Virus record (IMG/VR): IMGVR_UViG_3300032073_000089
Span: 1-36,355 of that record
Direction: 5' to 3' (one strand)
Length of the DNA stretch: 36,355 nucleotides
Source of the DNA: a virus
The position numbers and the translations under genes were made by a program. Below are positions 1 to 9,449 of this stretch, one piece after another. The notes beneath the pieces are model-generated. The model did not search any database. It was not told the origin of the DNA and saw nothing but the letters and a program-made list of their open reading frames with translations. Positions within the stretch are counted from its first letter, which is position 1, and each line of letters starts with the position of its first letter.

Positions 1-3000
1 CTTGGTCAACATCTATCACTCCCCCTAAACCTTGCCAGTTACCATCTTTATAGCCTTCGAACTGACTTGTAGTTGTATTTAAGCGTAGCATTCCGGCCGC
101 AGCTGTTGGTCTTTGGGCTGTAGTTCCGACTGGAACTTTTATTGCATCGGTAGATTCTACATGCAATTTAACAGAAGGATTTGTTGTGCCTACACCTACG
201 TTGCCGTCAGTCTTTATTCTAATTCTTTCATAAGTGTTTGTCTTTATTGTTAAAGGATGATTAGAATTTGAGCCTATAGTAACAACAGAATCAGAAGCTA
301 TTAAATCAAGTTTAGTATGATCAGTATTATCTTGAAGTCTTATAGTTGGTGTATTATTCGTCTTAATATGAAAATTAACATCTGGAGCAGTTGTGCCTAA
401 ACCAACGCGCTTATTATAAGAGTCAAGTACTATATCTCCTTCTACGCTTTTTAATATTAAATTATTTGAACCTCCATAATAGTCTTGTTTAATTTCTGCT
501 CTTAACGAATTAGAAGCATTATAAAAAGCAATTTTATTAGTTTTTGTTCCTGAGCTTGCTGATCCTTGGAGTCTTAATTCTGGACTATCTTTTAATATAT
601 GTAAACTTGAAGAAGGAGAATCTAAACCTATTCCAATATTACTTGTTGATGTTATTTTAGCTGATTTTAAGTTGGCGTAACTTTGTATAGTTATGTCATT
701 ATCGTCCGCTATTTCAGTCGTGTTTATTGTGGCAAATCTGTCTTCTGACTCGTCCCATATAAAACCTACGTTAGTATCATTACCTCTTTCTGCAATAAAC
801 CCTGCGTCTAAAGTTGCTGATCCTGTTTGATTCTTAGCTAGATATAAAACTGGATCTTCTACGAGTACGTTAGAAGTATTTACTGTAATAGTTGTTCCAT
901 CAACAGTTAAGTTACCGCCCACAGTAACATCGTTTGCAAAATTCTTAACGCCAGATATATTCTGTTGGCCAGTATTAAAAACAACTTGTCCGCTAAGAGA
1001 GTCTATGTCTGCGGTATTCAGAGAGGCTTCACCACTAATTGAATGAATATCACGATGTAGCTTAGAGCCTGTAGTAGCAAGGTTTGTATTTGCAGTATTT
1101 AAAGAGCCGCTTAATGAATCTATATCCGCTGCGTTAAGAACAACATCACCGCTAATTAAGTGAATGTCACGGTGTAAATTAGAGCCCGTAGCTGCAAGGT
1201 TAGTAGTCAAAGTAGAGTCAGCAGAATCAACATATGACTTTGTAGTTAAATGACCATTTTGAGTTGGCGTAGCTGCAGAGGCTGTTCCGTCTACTGTTAG
1301 ATTTCCTGTGACGTGAACAGAGTCAGCGAAAAACGCATCATCTTCTACAAAAAGATCACCTCTTGTTGTGATACTATTCGTACTCTCGTCGCCAAGCACA
1401 AAGTCACCGCTTACAGCTAAATCTCCTAATACAGTTACGTTATTAGAAAAAGTCTTGTTCCCTTGGATTGTTTGGCTACCTGTTAACAAAACTGCGTCGC
1501 CGCTTAAGTCTCTTATATCTGTTTGCAGATTTGAGCCGCTATTTCTTATTTGAGTCTCTAAATTAAAGCCAGACGAAGCTAAATTAGATGTAAGGGTAGA
1601 GATGTCTCCATCGTTGCTTGCAATCTGACTTTGTAAATTTTGTCCGGTAGTAGCTAAATTAGAATTTGTTGAGTTTAAGCTGCCACTGATTGAGTCTATA
1701 TCAGCAGTATTTAATACAGTATCTCCACTGATAGCATGAAGATCTCTATGTAGCACTGAGCCGGTTGTTGCTAAGTTTGTGTTTAAATTTGCAATATCTG
1801 TGTCGTTGCTAGAAACAGAACCGCTTATAGTATCTATATCTGATCTGTTTAAATTTATTTCGCCGCTTAGACTATGTAAATCTCTATGTAAATTTGATCC
1901 AGTTGTAGCTAGATTAGTTGTTAGAGTCGAATCGGCAGAATCAACATATGACTTTGTGGTTAAATGCCCGTTTTGAGTAGGAGACGCAGCTGAGGCGTTT
2001 CCTGTAACAACTAGGTTCTCTTTTATATATACTGAACCAGTAACATAAACTCCGCTTTGTACATATAAATTACCAGATACACTTGGGTTTTCTCTTAAGC
2101 TGCCAGCAGAGATAGAAACCCCAGCTTCACTTACAGTTGATACTTCTCCTGCATCAGATAAAGTTATTCTAGCTCCGCCTAGTCCTAGGTTGATAGTATT
2201 GCCATCAAAATGACCAGTTTTTACATATAAATTATTATATTTTATTTGAGGATGACCTATGTCATAAAGCCCGCTATGTGAAGGATATATAGATCTTGTA
2301 TTTAAATCTCCTGTAACATAAACATCATCACCAAAAAAGGCATCATCATCTACATATAAATCACCTCTTGTTGTAATTCTATCAGTGGTTTCATCACCAA
2401 GAGTAAAGTTGCCACTAACAGATAAATTACCTAAAACATTAACATCATTAGCAAAAGTTTTATTTCCTTGTATATTAGTTTGCTCACCTGTTGTAAATAC
2501 TACTTGACCACTTAATTCATTTATATCAGATTTTAATCCTGCTCCTGTAGTTACTAAATTATTATTACTTGTGTCTAAATTTCCACTAACTACATGAATA
2601 TCTCTATGTAATAAAGAACCTGTTGTATTTAAATTTGTAGAAACTGAATCTACATAAGATTTTGTGGTTAAATGGCCATTTTGAGTAGGGTTAGCCGCCG
2701 AAGCGGTTCCGTCTACAGTTAAATTACCGGTTATATGTACTGCGTCAGCAAAGAAAGCGTCGTCTTCTACGAAAAGGTCGCCTTTCGTGGTAATTCTGTC
2801 TGTAGTGGAATCGCCTAAAGTAAAATCCCCGCTTACATTTAGATTTCCTGATACAGTGAGGTCATTTTGTATAAATACATCTCCTGAATTATCGACTAGG
2901 AAACCAGCTTCGGCAGTGACAGAATTAGAGCCAGAAACATGAGAAGTTAGTACCCTATTATCGCCTTGACCTGAGAATATTAAAGCGGGACCTGCGGGAC

Positions 3001-3127
3001 CTGCCGGACCTTGTGCCCCAACAAAATTGACAGTAGACGCAGGGGTAGTAGTGTCACTGATGTTTACAACCGTGGCTGTAGCCTTAGGTGTATTGAGTTT
3101 AACAGTAACTTGATCTTGATGAGACAT
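1..3127 (-). CDS. modular tail fibre, C-terminus beyond window (partial)
   Basis: An open frame runs from ATG at 3127 to the left window edge with no stop (about 1042 codons), so the 3' end is missing. After about 35 residues comes a short collagen-like GPAGPAGPA stretch. A module then recurs about three times: 'LGD.TTDRITT.GDL.V.DDAFF' followed by 'LTVDGTASAA.PTQNGHLTTKSYVDS'. Between copies lie 'LHRD.H..SG' repeats shared with the 1957-aa fibre next door. Nearer the edge are 'DGTTITVNTSNVLVEDP', 'GFIWDESEDRFATINTTE' and NVGVGTT-type blocks, ending 'GTTAQRPTAAAGMLRLN'. These are familiar in aquatic-phage fibres and often precede an S74 chaperone, which may lie outside the window. Likely role is host adsorption. 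TTAGG lies upstream of the ATG. Fibre identity is secure; the receptor is unknown. Confidence 0.85.
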   Translation of the reverse strand, partial: MSHQDQVTVKLNTPKATATVVNISDTTTPASTVNFVGAQGPAGPAGPALIFSGQGDNRVLTSHVSGSNSVTAEAGFLVDNSGDVFIQNDLTVSGNLNVSGDFTLGDSTTDRITTKGDLFVEDDAFFADAVHITGNLTVDGTASAANPTQNGHLTTKSYVDSVSTNLNTTGSLLHRDIHVVSGNLDTSNNNLVTTGAGLKSDINELSGQVVFTTGEQTNIQGNKTFANDVNVLGNLSVSGNFTLGDETTDRITTRGDLYVDDDAFFGDDVYVTGDLNTRSIYPSHSGLYDIGHPQIKYNNLYVKTGHFDGNTINLGLGGARITLSDAGEVSTVSEAGVSISAGSLRENPSVSGNLYVQSGVYVTGSVYIKENLVVTGNASAASPTQNGHLTTKSYVDSADSTLTTNLATTGSNLHRDLHSLSGEINLNRSDIDTISGSVSSNDTDIANLNTNLATTGSVLHRDLHAISGDTVLNTADIDSISGSLNSTNSNLATTGQNLQSQIASNDGDISTLTSNLASSGFNLETQIRNSGSNLQTDIRDLSGDAVLLTGSQTIQGNKTFSNNVTVLGDLAVSGDFVLGDESTNSITTRGDLFVEDDAFFADSVHVTGNLTVDGTASAATPTQNGHLTTKSYVDSADSTLTTNLAATGSNLHRDIHLISGDVVLNAADIDSLSGSLNTANTNLATTGSKLHRDIHSISGEASLNTADIDSLSGQVVFNTGQQNISGVKNFANDVTVGGNLTVDGTTITVNTSNVLVEDPVLYLAKNQTGSATLDAGFIAERGNDTNVGFIWDESEDRFATINTTEIADDNDITIQSYANLKSAKITSTSNIGIGLDSPSSSLHILKDSPELRLQGSASSGTKTNKIAFYNASNSLRAEIKQDYYGGSNNLILKSVEGDIVLDSYNKRVGLGTTAPDVNFHIKTNNTPTIRLQDNTDHTKLDLIASDSVVTIGSNSNHPLTIKTNTYERIRIKTDGNVGVGTTNPSVKLHVESTDAIKVPVGTTAQRPTAAAGMLRLNTTTSQFEGYKDGNWQGLGGVIDVDQ

Positions 3128-3144
3128 AAACCTAATCTATAGTA

Positions 3145-3513
3145 TTAAATATTTGTTACTTCAGGGTTAATGGTAAATTTACCAGCCAGCATCTTTATTA
3201 CAGATGTCTCTGCTCCCAAAGTACCTGTTACAAACCTTTCTAGGTCGTAAACAGCTTCTGTTACAGGTAAACCTGCAGTTTGGGATCCGCTTAGGTAAAT
3301 ATCTACATAACCACTTGGATACAAAGCACCGTTAGTACCGGTTACTATAGTTGGGTCTAAATCTATTAGGGCTCCTGTGTTACTGTATTTTCCCTTTACT
3401 TTACCTCTTACATTATAACCACTCAAATTAACAGGTGTTCCGTCGTTAGTGATTGTAAGCCTTACATTAACCTCGGAACCTTGTGTAACTGAAAAATTAT
3501 AACTACTAGACAT
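3145..3513 (-). CDS. small beta-rich (Ig-like / BppU-N-like) structural protein
   Basis: This 122-aa protein opens 'YNFSVTQGSEVNVRLTITND' and continues 'GTPVNLSGYNVRGKVK'. That pattern resembles the Ig-like N-terminal domain of phage baseplate upper proteins (BppU type), where a polar-loaded 'QG.' strand is followed by 'G.p.dLtGy'. There is no signal peptide or membrane segment. It lies between two fibre genes on the same strand (gaps of 17 and 44 bases), so it may be a fibre-attachment or baseplate accessory. GTGTAATA lies eight bases upstream of the ATG, and there is no strong Shine-Dalgarno. The fold call is by pattern only; function is inferred from neighbours. Confidence 0.6.
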   Translation of the reverse strand: MSSSYNFSVTQGSEVNVRLTITNDGTPVNLSGYNVRGKVKGKYSNTGALIDLDPTIVTGTNGALYPSGYVDIYLSGSQTAGLPVTEAVYDLERFVTGTLGAETSVIKMLAGKFTINPEVTNI

Positions 3514-3557
3514 CTCGATAGTATTACACCAAAATAAAGAGCAAAAGGGTTAATTAA

Positions 3558-6500
3558 TTAACTGGATTCAAGAGTTTTTACTCTTTCTTCTAAATCTTCT
3601 AGTTTTTCTATGTTTTCTTGTAGCGCAGCCCAAAGAACGGCTATCAAGCCTTTTTCATCTATACTCTGAGGTATTATCGCCCCTTCTGCATTTGTAGCAT
3701 CCTTTTCTCCTCTGACTATATTTGTATTAGATAGTTGAGCTTGTAATTCATGAGCTAAAAATCCTACCTTATTTGCGCTAGTACCTTCTAGCGGGTTAAC
3801 TGCACCTCCAACCTCATTCCAATTAAACCTATACACTGGAGTGTTTTTGATAACGTTTGTTGAGCAACATAAAGACGGCCAAGAAGTTAAGTTTGTTTTG
3901 TATCTATAGTCAGATGTCATGTTTATACATACTGACCAATGAGTTCCTGAGCCATCTCTCCAATAAGGATGACGGCTAGATCCATAAGAGTAAAGACTTC
4001 CTTTTGAAGCATCCGATGAACCCGCTAATGCACATGAGCCACTTGAAGAACAATTCCAGAAATGTATCCCTCCGGGATTAGTTCCGGGTTCAATATGTAT
4101 ACCAGCTGCTCCGTTAACTACTGTGCCAACTCCGGTATAATAAGCTGCTTCACCTGTAAGTCCGCTTTGGACAGTTCCGGTTCCAGTTGTTGCGCATATA
4201 CAAATTGCGCTTGCACTTTTTCGAGAAACCGTTATGCCTGTGCCCCCTACAAACTCTATATCATCTGTAGTAGAATCACTACCAGTTAGCCTTAACTTAG
4301 TCGTAGAGCTCGGAACAGAAGTAGTATAAGTAGCACCAGTTCCGGTAGATATAGGACCGCATGTCAAAGCTGTAATCCTACCGTAGGCGTCTAAAGTGAT
4401 TGTGTCGATTTTACAATTAGTGTCATCACAACCATACGTAGCCGCCCCCGGACCAGTAGCAGGTAAAGATATGGTCCCTGAGCTCGTAATTGTTCCTCCT
4501 GAAAGACCGTTTCCTGCAACAATCTGAGTAACACCTGTCGAGTTAATAGTAAGACAACTCCCACTTGCTGATAATGTAATATTAGATCCTTGGCAAAGGA
4601 TTATATCTTGAGCTCCACTACTTGCTCCAGACTTAGTCATCCTAAGGCAAACAGCTGTGCCTGAATTACGGTACCAACTACTTGTAAAAATGTTTTGAGT
4701 ATTATTGTCTGTAGAGGTAATGCTAATTTTATCTGCGCTACAATGACATATTTGAGTGGCTCCTCCCCCAACAAAACAAACATCATCAGTTGCATTTCCA
4801 GCTGAACCAGAAGCTCTTGATAACCTAATAGCAGCTATATTTGATATGTTCTGAGAATTTATACTGTAAGTATTAGCATTAGCTCCATCATCAATACCTA
4901 ACATAGTTATAACATTAGCACATGTTAATTCAGAAGCTTCTGCAGTATTTCCGCTATTATTACCTAAAATAGTCGAATTTGGAATAGTAAGTGTCTCGTA
5001 AGCCCAATCAGCTGATATTGCTGTATCACTAAGATTATTACCGGCTGAATCTGAAATCTTAACCAAACCCAACGTTGAGCTATTAGCTTGGCCGTAAGTT
5101 GTATCAGTAAAGCAAGCGTTTACTGGAACCGCTGTTTTAAGATTGTCAAAAATGTAGTTGGAAGTTATTGCTGTGTCTGTTACATTATCAGCGGGAGTTC
5201 CTGAAAGTTTTACTAACCCAAGAGTTGAAGCATTAGCTTGGCTATAAGTAGTATTAGTTGCAGCTATTGTTATCTTATCTGTAGCATGAGAGAGTGTTAT
5301 ATTAGACCCTTGAACAAAGCATACAGTATCAGTATTAGTATTAGCTATAACGGTACCACAGCATGTTGCTCCATTATATACCCCTATGCATTTAAATATG
5401 GTTTGACTTGAGCCTTTGTCAGTATTGCATATAGTATCAGATACTGTAAAAGAATCAGCAGTAGAATGCAAGCATAAACCTGAATCTACACATACTTGTA
5501 CGACTGTACCGTCATTAGTAGTTAAATTACTTATATTATCAGCATCTAAGTTCGTTATATTTGCTCCGTCTCCGTAAAATGCACCACATATCTTTCCTGA
5601 ACCATTACTTGATACAATACAAGCGTTTGTGCCACATGTGCATAACATGTTAGTTTTGATCCAATGATTTGTTCCATGGTTTAAGCTTCCACTAGTATTT
5701 ATATTACCAGAGAAGGTATAAGTGGCAGAATTAATAGCGCTAGAAACAACACAGTTATCTGTGCCAGTCGTACATAACTTAAGCACAGTGACATCAGCAC
5801 TCGTTGGTAAACTTATTTGTGGAGTAGTTCCAGCAGTAGCAGCCAATGGACTCGCAGCTGTAACACAGGTAACTGTACCTAGGCAAGTAGTGAAAGCCGT
5901 ACTATTAAAAGCATTAGTCCCTAAAGGTGAAGTTATACCTGCTGCACTACATATCTCCCCAGCGCTTTGGTCTGCTGTAGCTCCATTCTCAATCCCTGCT
6001 AATTTTGTTGTGTGACCCGCAACGGTAGTATTATTAGCTACCTCGGTATCAAAATCAGAAATCGTAGACGCAGTCTGAGTACCGGTATGATTCGCTCTAC
6101 CTAGTAAACAAGTATTAGTGTGGTTAGTCGTAGCTGTGGTCCCGATAGTTATATTGTTAGCGTCAGTATGAGTTAAAGTTATAAGCCCTCCAGCAACCAT
6201 CTTTATGTCTTGAGTTCCGCTACCAGCGCCAGCTCTAGTTAACCTAAGGAGAACATCGTTAGAAGAATCAACCCATGAAGAGGCGTAAGTGTTTTGGGTA
6301 TCTGCGTCAGTTCCACTAGCAGCAGATGTAATCCTTCCTTGATCATCTACGGTTATATTTGCTCGAGTATAGGAACCAGCAGTAACAGATGTATCATCTA
6401 ATGAGATACTAGGGGTCGCTCCTGCTGTAGCGGTCAAGCCTGCACCTACGGAAACAGAAGTAACTGTGCCTTGGCACTTAGCATCTGCTGGCAAAGCAGC

Positions 6501-9431
6501 CAATGTAATAGCTCCAAAAGATCCATCATGCTTCAAGAAGTGATTAGCGGTTCCTTGAGCTGGTACAACGCCCTGATTACCCGTGCCTACGCAAGTACGT
6601 ATTTGACTAGGAGTTAAATGCGCAGTAAGCGTTCCTTGACACTTGGCTGTGGCTGGTAAACGATCAGCATGTATATTTCCTGTTAAAGAAGCTGCGTTGT
6701 AGGCTCCTTTAAGGCAAGTGGTATCTACACAGTTATCTGTGCCAGTCGTACACAACTTAAGCACAGTGACATCAGCACTCGTTGGTAAACTTATAGCGGG
6801 AGTAGTGCCACCAGAAGAAACTAAAGGAGAGGAAGCTGTAACAGCGGTAACTGTACCTGCGTTATCTGTAGCTCCAGCACATATACCATCCAATTTATTC
6901 TTAAGGGTAGTAGTAAAATCGTTAGCGGTTGGAACAGTAACACAGACAGTCCCATTACTTACACTGAGACCGGTCCCAACTATTACTCCACCAAGAACGC
7001 CAGTCGTTGCTTGTTTTAAACTAATCGAACCAATACTAGTAATAGCACCACCATTATCTGTAAATAAACCCGTGCCTGCGGTAAGAGAGAAAACTGTACC
7101 TGTACAAGCTGTAGCTGTGGTTCCTATAGTTATGTTGTTAGAGTCAGTATGAGTTAAAGTTATAAGTCCTCCAGCAACCATCTTTATATCTTGAGTTCCG
7201 CTACCGGCGCCAGCTCTAGTTAACCTAAGGAGAACGTCGTTAGAAGAATCAACCCATGAAGAGGCGTAAGTGTTTTGGGTATCTGCGTCGGTTCCACTAG
7301 CAGCAGATGTAATCCTTCCTTGATCATCTACGGTTATATTTGCTCGAGTATAGGAACCAGCAGTAACAGATGTATCGTCTAATGAGATACTAGGGGTCGC
7401 TCCTGCCGTAGCGGTCAAGCCTGTACCTCCGGAGACAGAAGTAACTGTGCCTTGGCACTTAGCATCTGCTGGCAAAGCAGCCAATGTAATAGCTCCAAAA
7501 GATCCATCATGCTTCAAGAAGTGATTAGCGGTTCCTTGAGCTGGTACAACGCCCTCATTCCCCGTGCCTACGCAAGTACGTATTTGACTAGCAGTTAAAT
7601 GTGCAGTAAGCGTTCCTTGACACTTGGCTGTAGCTGGTAAACGATCAGCATGTACATTTCCTGTTAAAGAAGCTGCGTTGTAGGCTCCTTTAAGGCAAGT
7701 GGTATCTACACAGTCATCTGTGCCAGTCGTACATAACTTAAGCACAGTAACATCAGCAGTCGCTGGTAAACTTATAGCGGGAGTAGTGCCACCAGAAGAA
7801 ACTAAAGGAGAGGAAGCTGTAACAGAGGTAACTGTACCTGCGTTATTCGTTGCTGTAGTCGATATAGTAAACTTAGAATCATTAGTCCGAGCAACTGAAA
7901 TAAGACCAGTCCCTACAAACTCAATATCATCTGTGGTAGAGTCACTACCAGTTAGCCTTAACTTAGTTGTAGAGTTTGGTATAGAAACACTATAGGTAGT
8001 GTTCGTTGAATCGTAAGCTGGCACTTCCCAACTACCATCTGCTTTTAAAAACTTACCTCCATGACTAGCAGGTAACTGGGCTACGTAACCAACTTGTGAT
8101 GTTGACACCTGTTGCCAAGTATTCGTATTCACCCAAGGTACATTTACCACAGCCTCACAAGAAGAATTAAGCTGCACAGCATAAGATCTACTAGCTGTAC
8201 TCGAAACGCTTTCTGAGGCAACTGTTTGCGCTGTATCGCTTACTAATTTAATTCCACCAAGAGCTGAGTTACTAGAAGAAGGCAAAGAATAATTATTAGC
8301 AGTAATCCAAGACCCATCTTTTCTTAAAAAAGTATTATTATGAGTAGAACTACCAGCCGGAAGAAGACTGCCTGCTGAATAATTAGATGAGACTCCAAGT
8401 ATACCGGGTTTATTTAATATAAAAGCATCCGAAGAATTAGATCCTTGAGTCCAGTCAGCTTGAACATTAGCCTCTCCGCCAGCAGCTCCAGCTGAACAAA
8501 TAGTTACTGTTTGATTAGTGGCGTCAGTAGATATGGTCGTATTACTACCAGCTACAAAAGTTAAAGTATCAGTGATTCCTGCAGCTACGACATTATCTTC
8601 ATTAGCCACAGCGATAGTTTTAAAAACATCAGAAGCTTTTCCGTGAGCTACTCCGCTCACTACATGAATATCTCTATGCAGTACATTTCCAGTTGTATTT
8701 AGATTAGTGGTTAGGTTAGATATATCGGTATCGTTACTATCTATTCTACCGCTTACAACATGAACGTCACGATGCAATTTATCTCCAGTCGTATTTAGAT
8801 TAGTGGTTAGAGTGTTTATTGAACCACTTAAAGAATCTACATCCGCAACATTATCATCTATAATGCCACTCAAAGTTCTAACTATAACTCCGGTAGAGAC
8901 AAGATTTGTCGTCAAGGTATCTATAGAACCACTTAAAGAATCTACATCCGCAACGTTATCATCTATAACACCACTCAAAGTTCTAACTATGACTCCGGTA
9001 GAAACAAGATTTGTCGTCAAGGTGTCTATAGAGCCGCTTAAAGAATCTACATCCGCAACGTTATCATCTATAACGCCACTCAAAGTTCTAACTATGACTC
9101 CGGTAGAAACAAGGTTTGTTGTTAAGGTATCTATAGATCCGCTTAAAGAATCTACATCTTCATAATTATCAACTACAATTCCACTTAATACATCAAGGTC
9201 TCCACTTAAGATATGAATGTCTCTATGTAGTACTTGCCCACTATTAACTAAGTCCGCTCCTCCACCTGCGCTACTAGATATTTGTTGCCAAGCGCCATCC
9301 TTTTTAAGGTAGACCTTATAAGGAGAGTCGGTGGTATAGAAAAGTCCTCCGTCAGAAACTGTGTCTAAAGCAGCAGTTTTCTCACTATCTAAACCAACGA
9401 TTTTATCGCTAACGTACCTTTTGACAGCCAT
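3558..9431 (-). CDS. giant repeat-rich, cysteine-rich tail fibre with C-terminal S74 chaperone
   Basis: 1957 residues. Residues about 30-60 form a short 'GLFYTTDSPYKVYLKKDGAW' entry module, followed by an 'LHRDIHILSG' motif. Three 35-residue repeats (about 94-198, 'DSLSGSIDTLTTNL') come next, then two more HRD.H..SG motifs. The long shaft is made of GTVTSV-type modules ('GTVTSVTASSPLVSSGG', 'ISLP'), including a near-perfect 735-bp duplication. From about residue 300 on it is unusually rich in cysteine, with recurring 'LCTTGTD.CV' and 'KCQGT'. The last 118 residues are a peptidase S74 intramolecular chaperone: 'SDYRYKTN' supplies the Ser1840/Lys1845 pair, followed by 'VGFLAHELQAQL' and a terminal coiled coil with 'RVKTLESS'. 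S74 domains trimerise fibres and then cut themselves off. Probable receptor-binding fibre. Confidence 0.88.
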   Translation of the reverse strand: MAVKRYVSDKIVGLDSEKTAALDTVSDGGLFYTTDSPYKVYLKKDGAWQQISSSAGGGADLVNSGQVLHRDIHILSGDLDVLSGIVVDNYEDVDSLSGSIDTLTTNLVSTGVIVRTLSGVIDDNVADVDSLSGSIDTLTTNLVSTGVIVRTLSGVIDDNVADVDSLSGSIDTLTTNLVSTGVIVRTLSGIIDDNVADVDSLSGSINTLTTNLNTTGDKLHRDVHVVSGRIDSNDTDISNLTTNLNTTGNVLHRDIHVVSGVAHGKASDVFKTIAVANEDNVVAAGITDTLTFVAGSNTTISTDATNQTVTICSAGAAGGEANVQADWTQGSNSSDAFILNKPGILGVSSNYSAGSLLPAGSSTHNNTFLRKDGSWITANNYSLPSSSNSALGGIKLVSDTAQTVASESVSSTASRSYAVQLNSSCEAVVNVPWVNTNTWQQVSTSQVGYVAQLPASHGGKFLKADGSWEVPAYDSTNTTYSVSIPNSTTKLRLTGSDSTTDDIEFVGTGLISVARTNDSKFTISTTATNNAGTVTSVTASSPLVSSGGTTPAISLPATADVTVLKLCTTGTDDCVDTTCLKGAYNAASLTGNVHADRLPATAKCQGTLTAHLTASQIRTCVGTGNEGVVPAQGTANHFLKHDGSFGAITLAALPADAKCQGTVTSVSGGTGLTATAGATPSISLDDTSVTAGSYTRANITVDDQGRITSAASGTDADTQNTYASSWVDSSNDVLLRLTRAGAGSGTQDIKMVAGGLITLTHTDSNNITIGTTATACTGTVFSLTAGTGLFTDNGGAITSIGSISLKQATTGVLGGVIVGTGLSVSNGTVCVTVPTANDFTTTLKNKLDGICAGATDNAGTVTAVTASSPLVSSGGTTPAISLPTSADVTVLKLCTTGTDNCVDTTCLKGAYNAASLTGNIHADRLPATAKCQGTLTAHLTPSQIRTCVGTGNQGVVPAQGTANHFLKHDGSFGAITLAALPADAKCQGTVTSVSVGAGLTATAGATPSISLDDTSVTAGSYTRANITVDDQGRITSAASGTDADTQNTYASSWVDSSNDVLLRLTRAGAGSGTQDIKMVAGGLITLTHTDANNITIGTTATTNHTNTCLLGRANHTGTQTASTISDFDTEVANNTTVAGHTTKLAGIENGATADQSAGEICSAAGITSPLGTNAFNSTAFTTCLGTVTCVTAASPLAATAGTTPQISLPTSADVTVLKLCTTGTDNCVVSSAINSATYTFSGNINTSGSLNHGTNHWIKTNMLCTCGTNACIVSSNGSGKICGAFYGDGANITNLDADNISNLTTNDGTVVQVCVDSGLCLHSTADSFTVSDTICNTDKGSSQTIFKCIGVYNGATCCGTVIANTNTDTVCFVQGSNITLSHATDKITIAATNTTYSQANASTLGLVKLSGTPADNVTDTAITSNYIFDNLKTAVPVNACFTDTTYGQANSSTLGLVKISDSAGNNLSDTAISADWAYETLTIPNSTILGNNSGNTAEASELTCANVITMLGIDDGANANTYSINSQNISNIAAIRLSRASGSAGNATDDVCFVGGGATQICHCSADKISITSTDNNTQNIFTSSWYRNSGTAVCLRMTKSGASSGAQDIILCQGSNITLSASGSCLTINSTGVTQIVAGNGLSGGTITSSGTISLPATGPGAATYGCDDTNCKIDTITLDAYGRITALTCGPISTGTGATYTTSVPSSTTKLRLTGSDSTTDDIEFVGGTGITVSRKSASAICICATTGTGTVQSGLTGEAAYYTGVGTVVNGAAGIHIEPGTNPGGIHFWNCSSSGSCALAGSSDASKGSLYSYGSSRHPYWRDGSGTHWSVCINMTSDYRYKTNLTSWPSLCCSTNVIKNTPVYRFNWNEVGGAVNPLEGTSANKVGFLAHELQAQLSNTNIVRGEKDATNAEGAIIPQSIDEKGLIAVLWAALQENIEKLEDLEERVKTLESS
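6130..6864. repeat. 735-bp duplicated fibre module, copy 2 (C-terminal)
   Basis: This block matches 7111-7845 at a constant offset of 981 bases, with only scattered substitutions and no indel noticed. It codes for one shaft module of the giant fibre: GTVTSV segments, 'LCTTGTDNCVDTTC', 'HADRLPATAKCQGT' and 'TYASSWVDSSNDVLLRL'. The near-identity at DNA level implies recent duplication or gene conversion within the fibre. Confidence 0.85.
7111..7845. repeat. 735-bp duplicated fibre module, copy 1 (N-terminal)
   Basis: Direct repeat partner of 6130-6864 in the same reading frame. A shorter, more diverged relative of one end ('CTTGTDNCV' segment) lies near 5740-5820, so the shaft seems to have grown by repeated module copying. 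Confidence 0.85.
8838..9152. repeat. three tandem 105-bp repeats in the giant fibre
   Basis: Three consecutive 35-codon units ('DSLSGSIDTLTTNL...TLSGVIDDNVADV') have almost identical DNA. The landmark 'aagatttgtcgtcaagg' recurs at 8901 and 9006, with a near copy at 9111. A fourth partial unit continues to about 8796 and then diverges into the HRD.H motif. Confidence 0.88.
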
Positions 9432-9449
9432 ATACTTTATAAATTACAC

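Noticed and set aside
8796-9152. CRISPR-like regular repeat
   Set aside because: Period of 105 bp is a whole number of codons inside an open frame, with no separate repeat/spacer structure and no cas genes.
5722-9165. Several plus-strand open frames of 65-144 codons opposite the giant fibre
   Set aside because: They are antisense shadows of a repeat-rich minus-strand gene: they recur with the repeats, are rich in Val/Pro/Thr from the complement of the fibre codons, and have no ribosome sites or family motifs.
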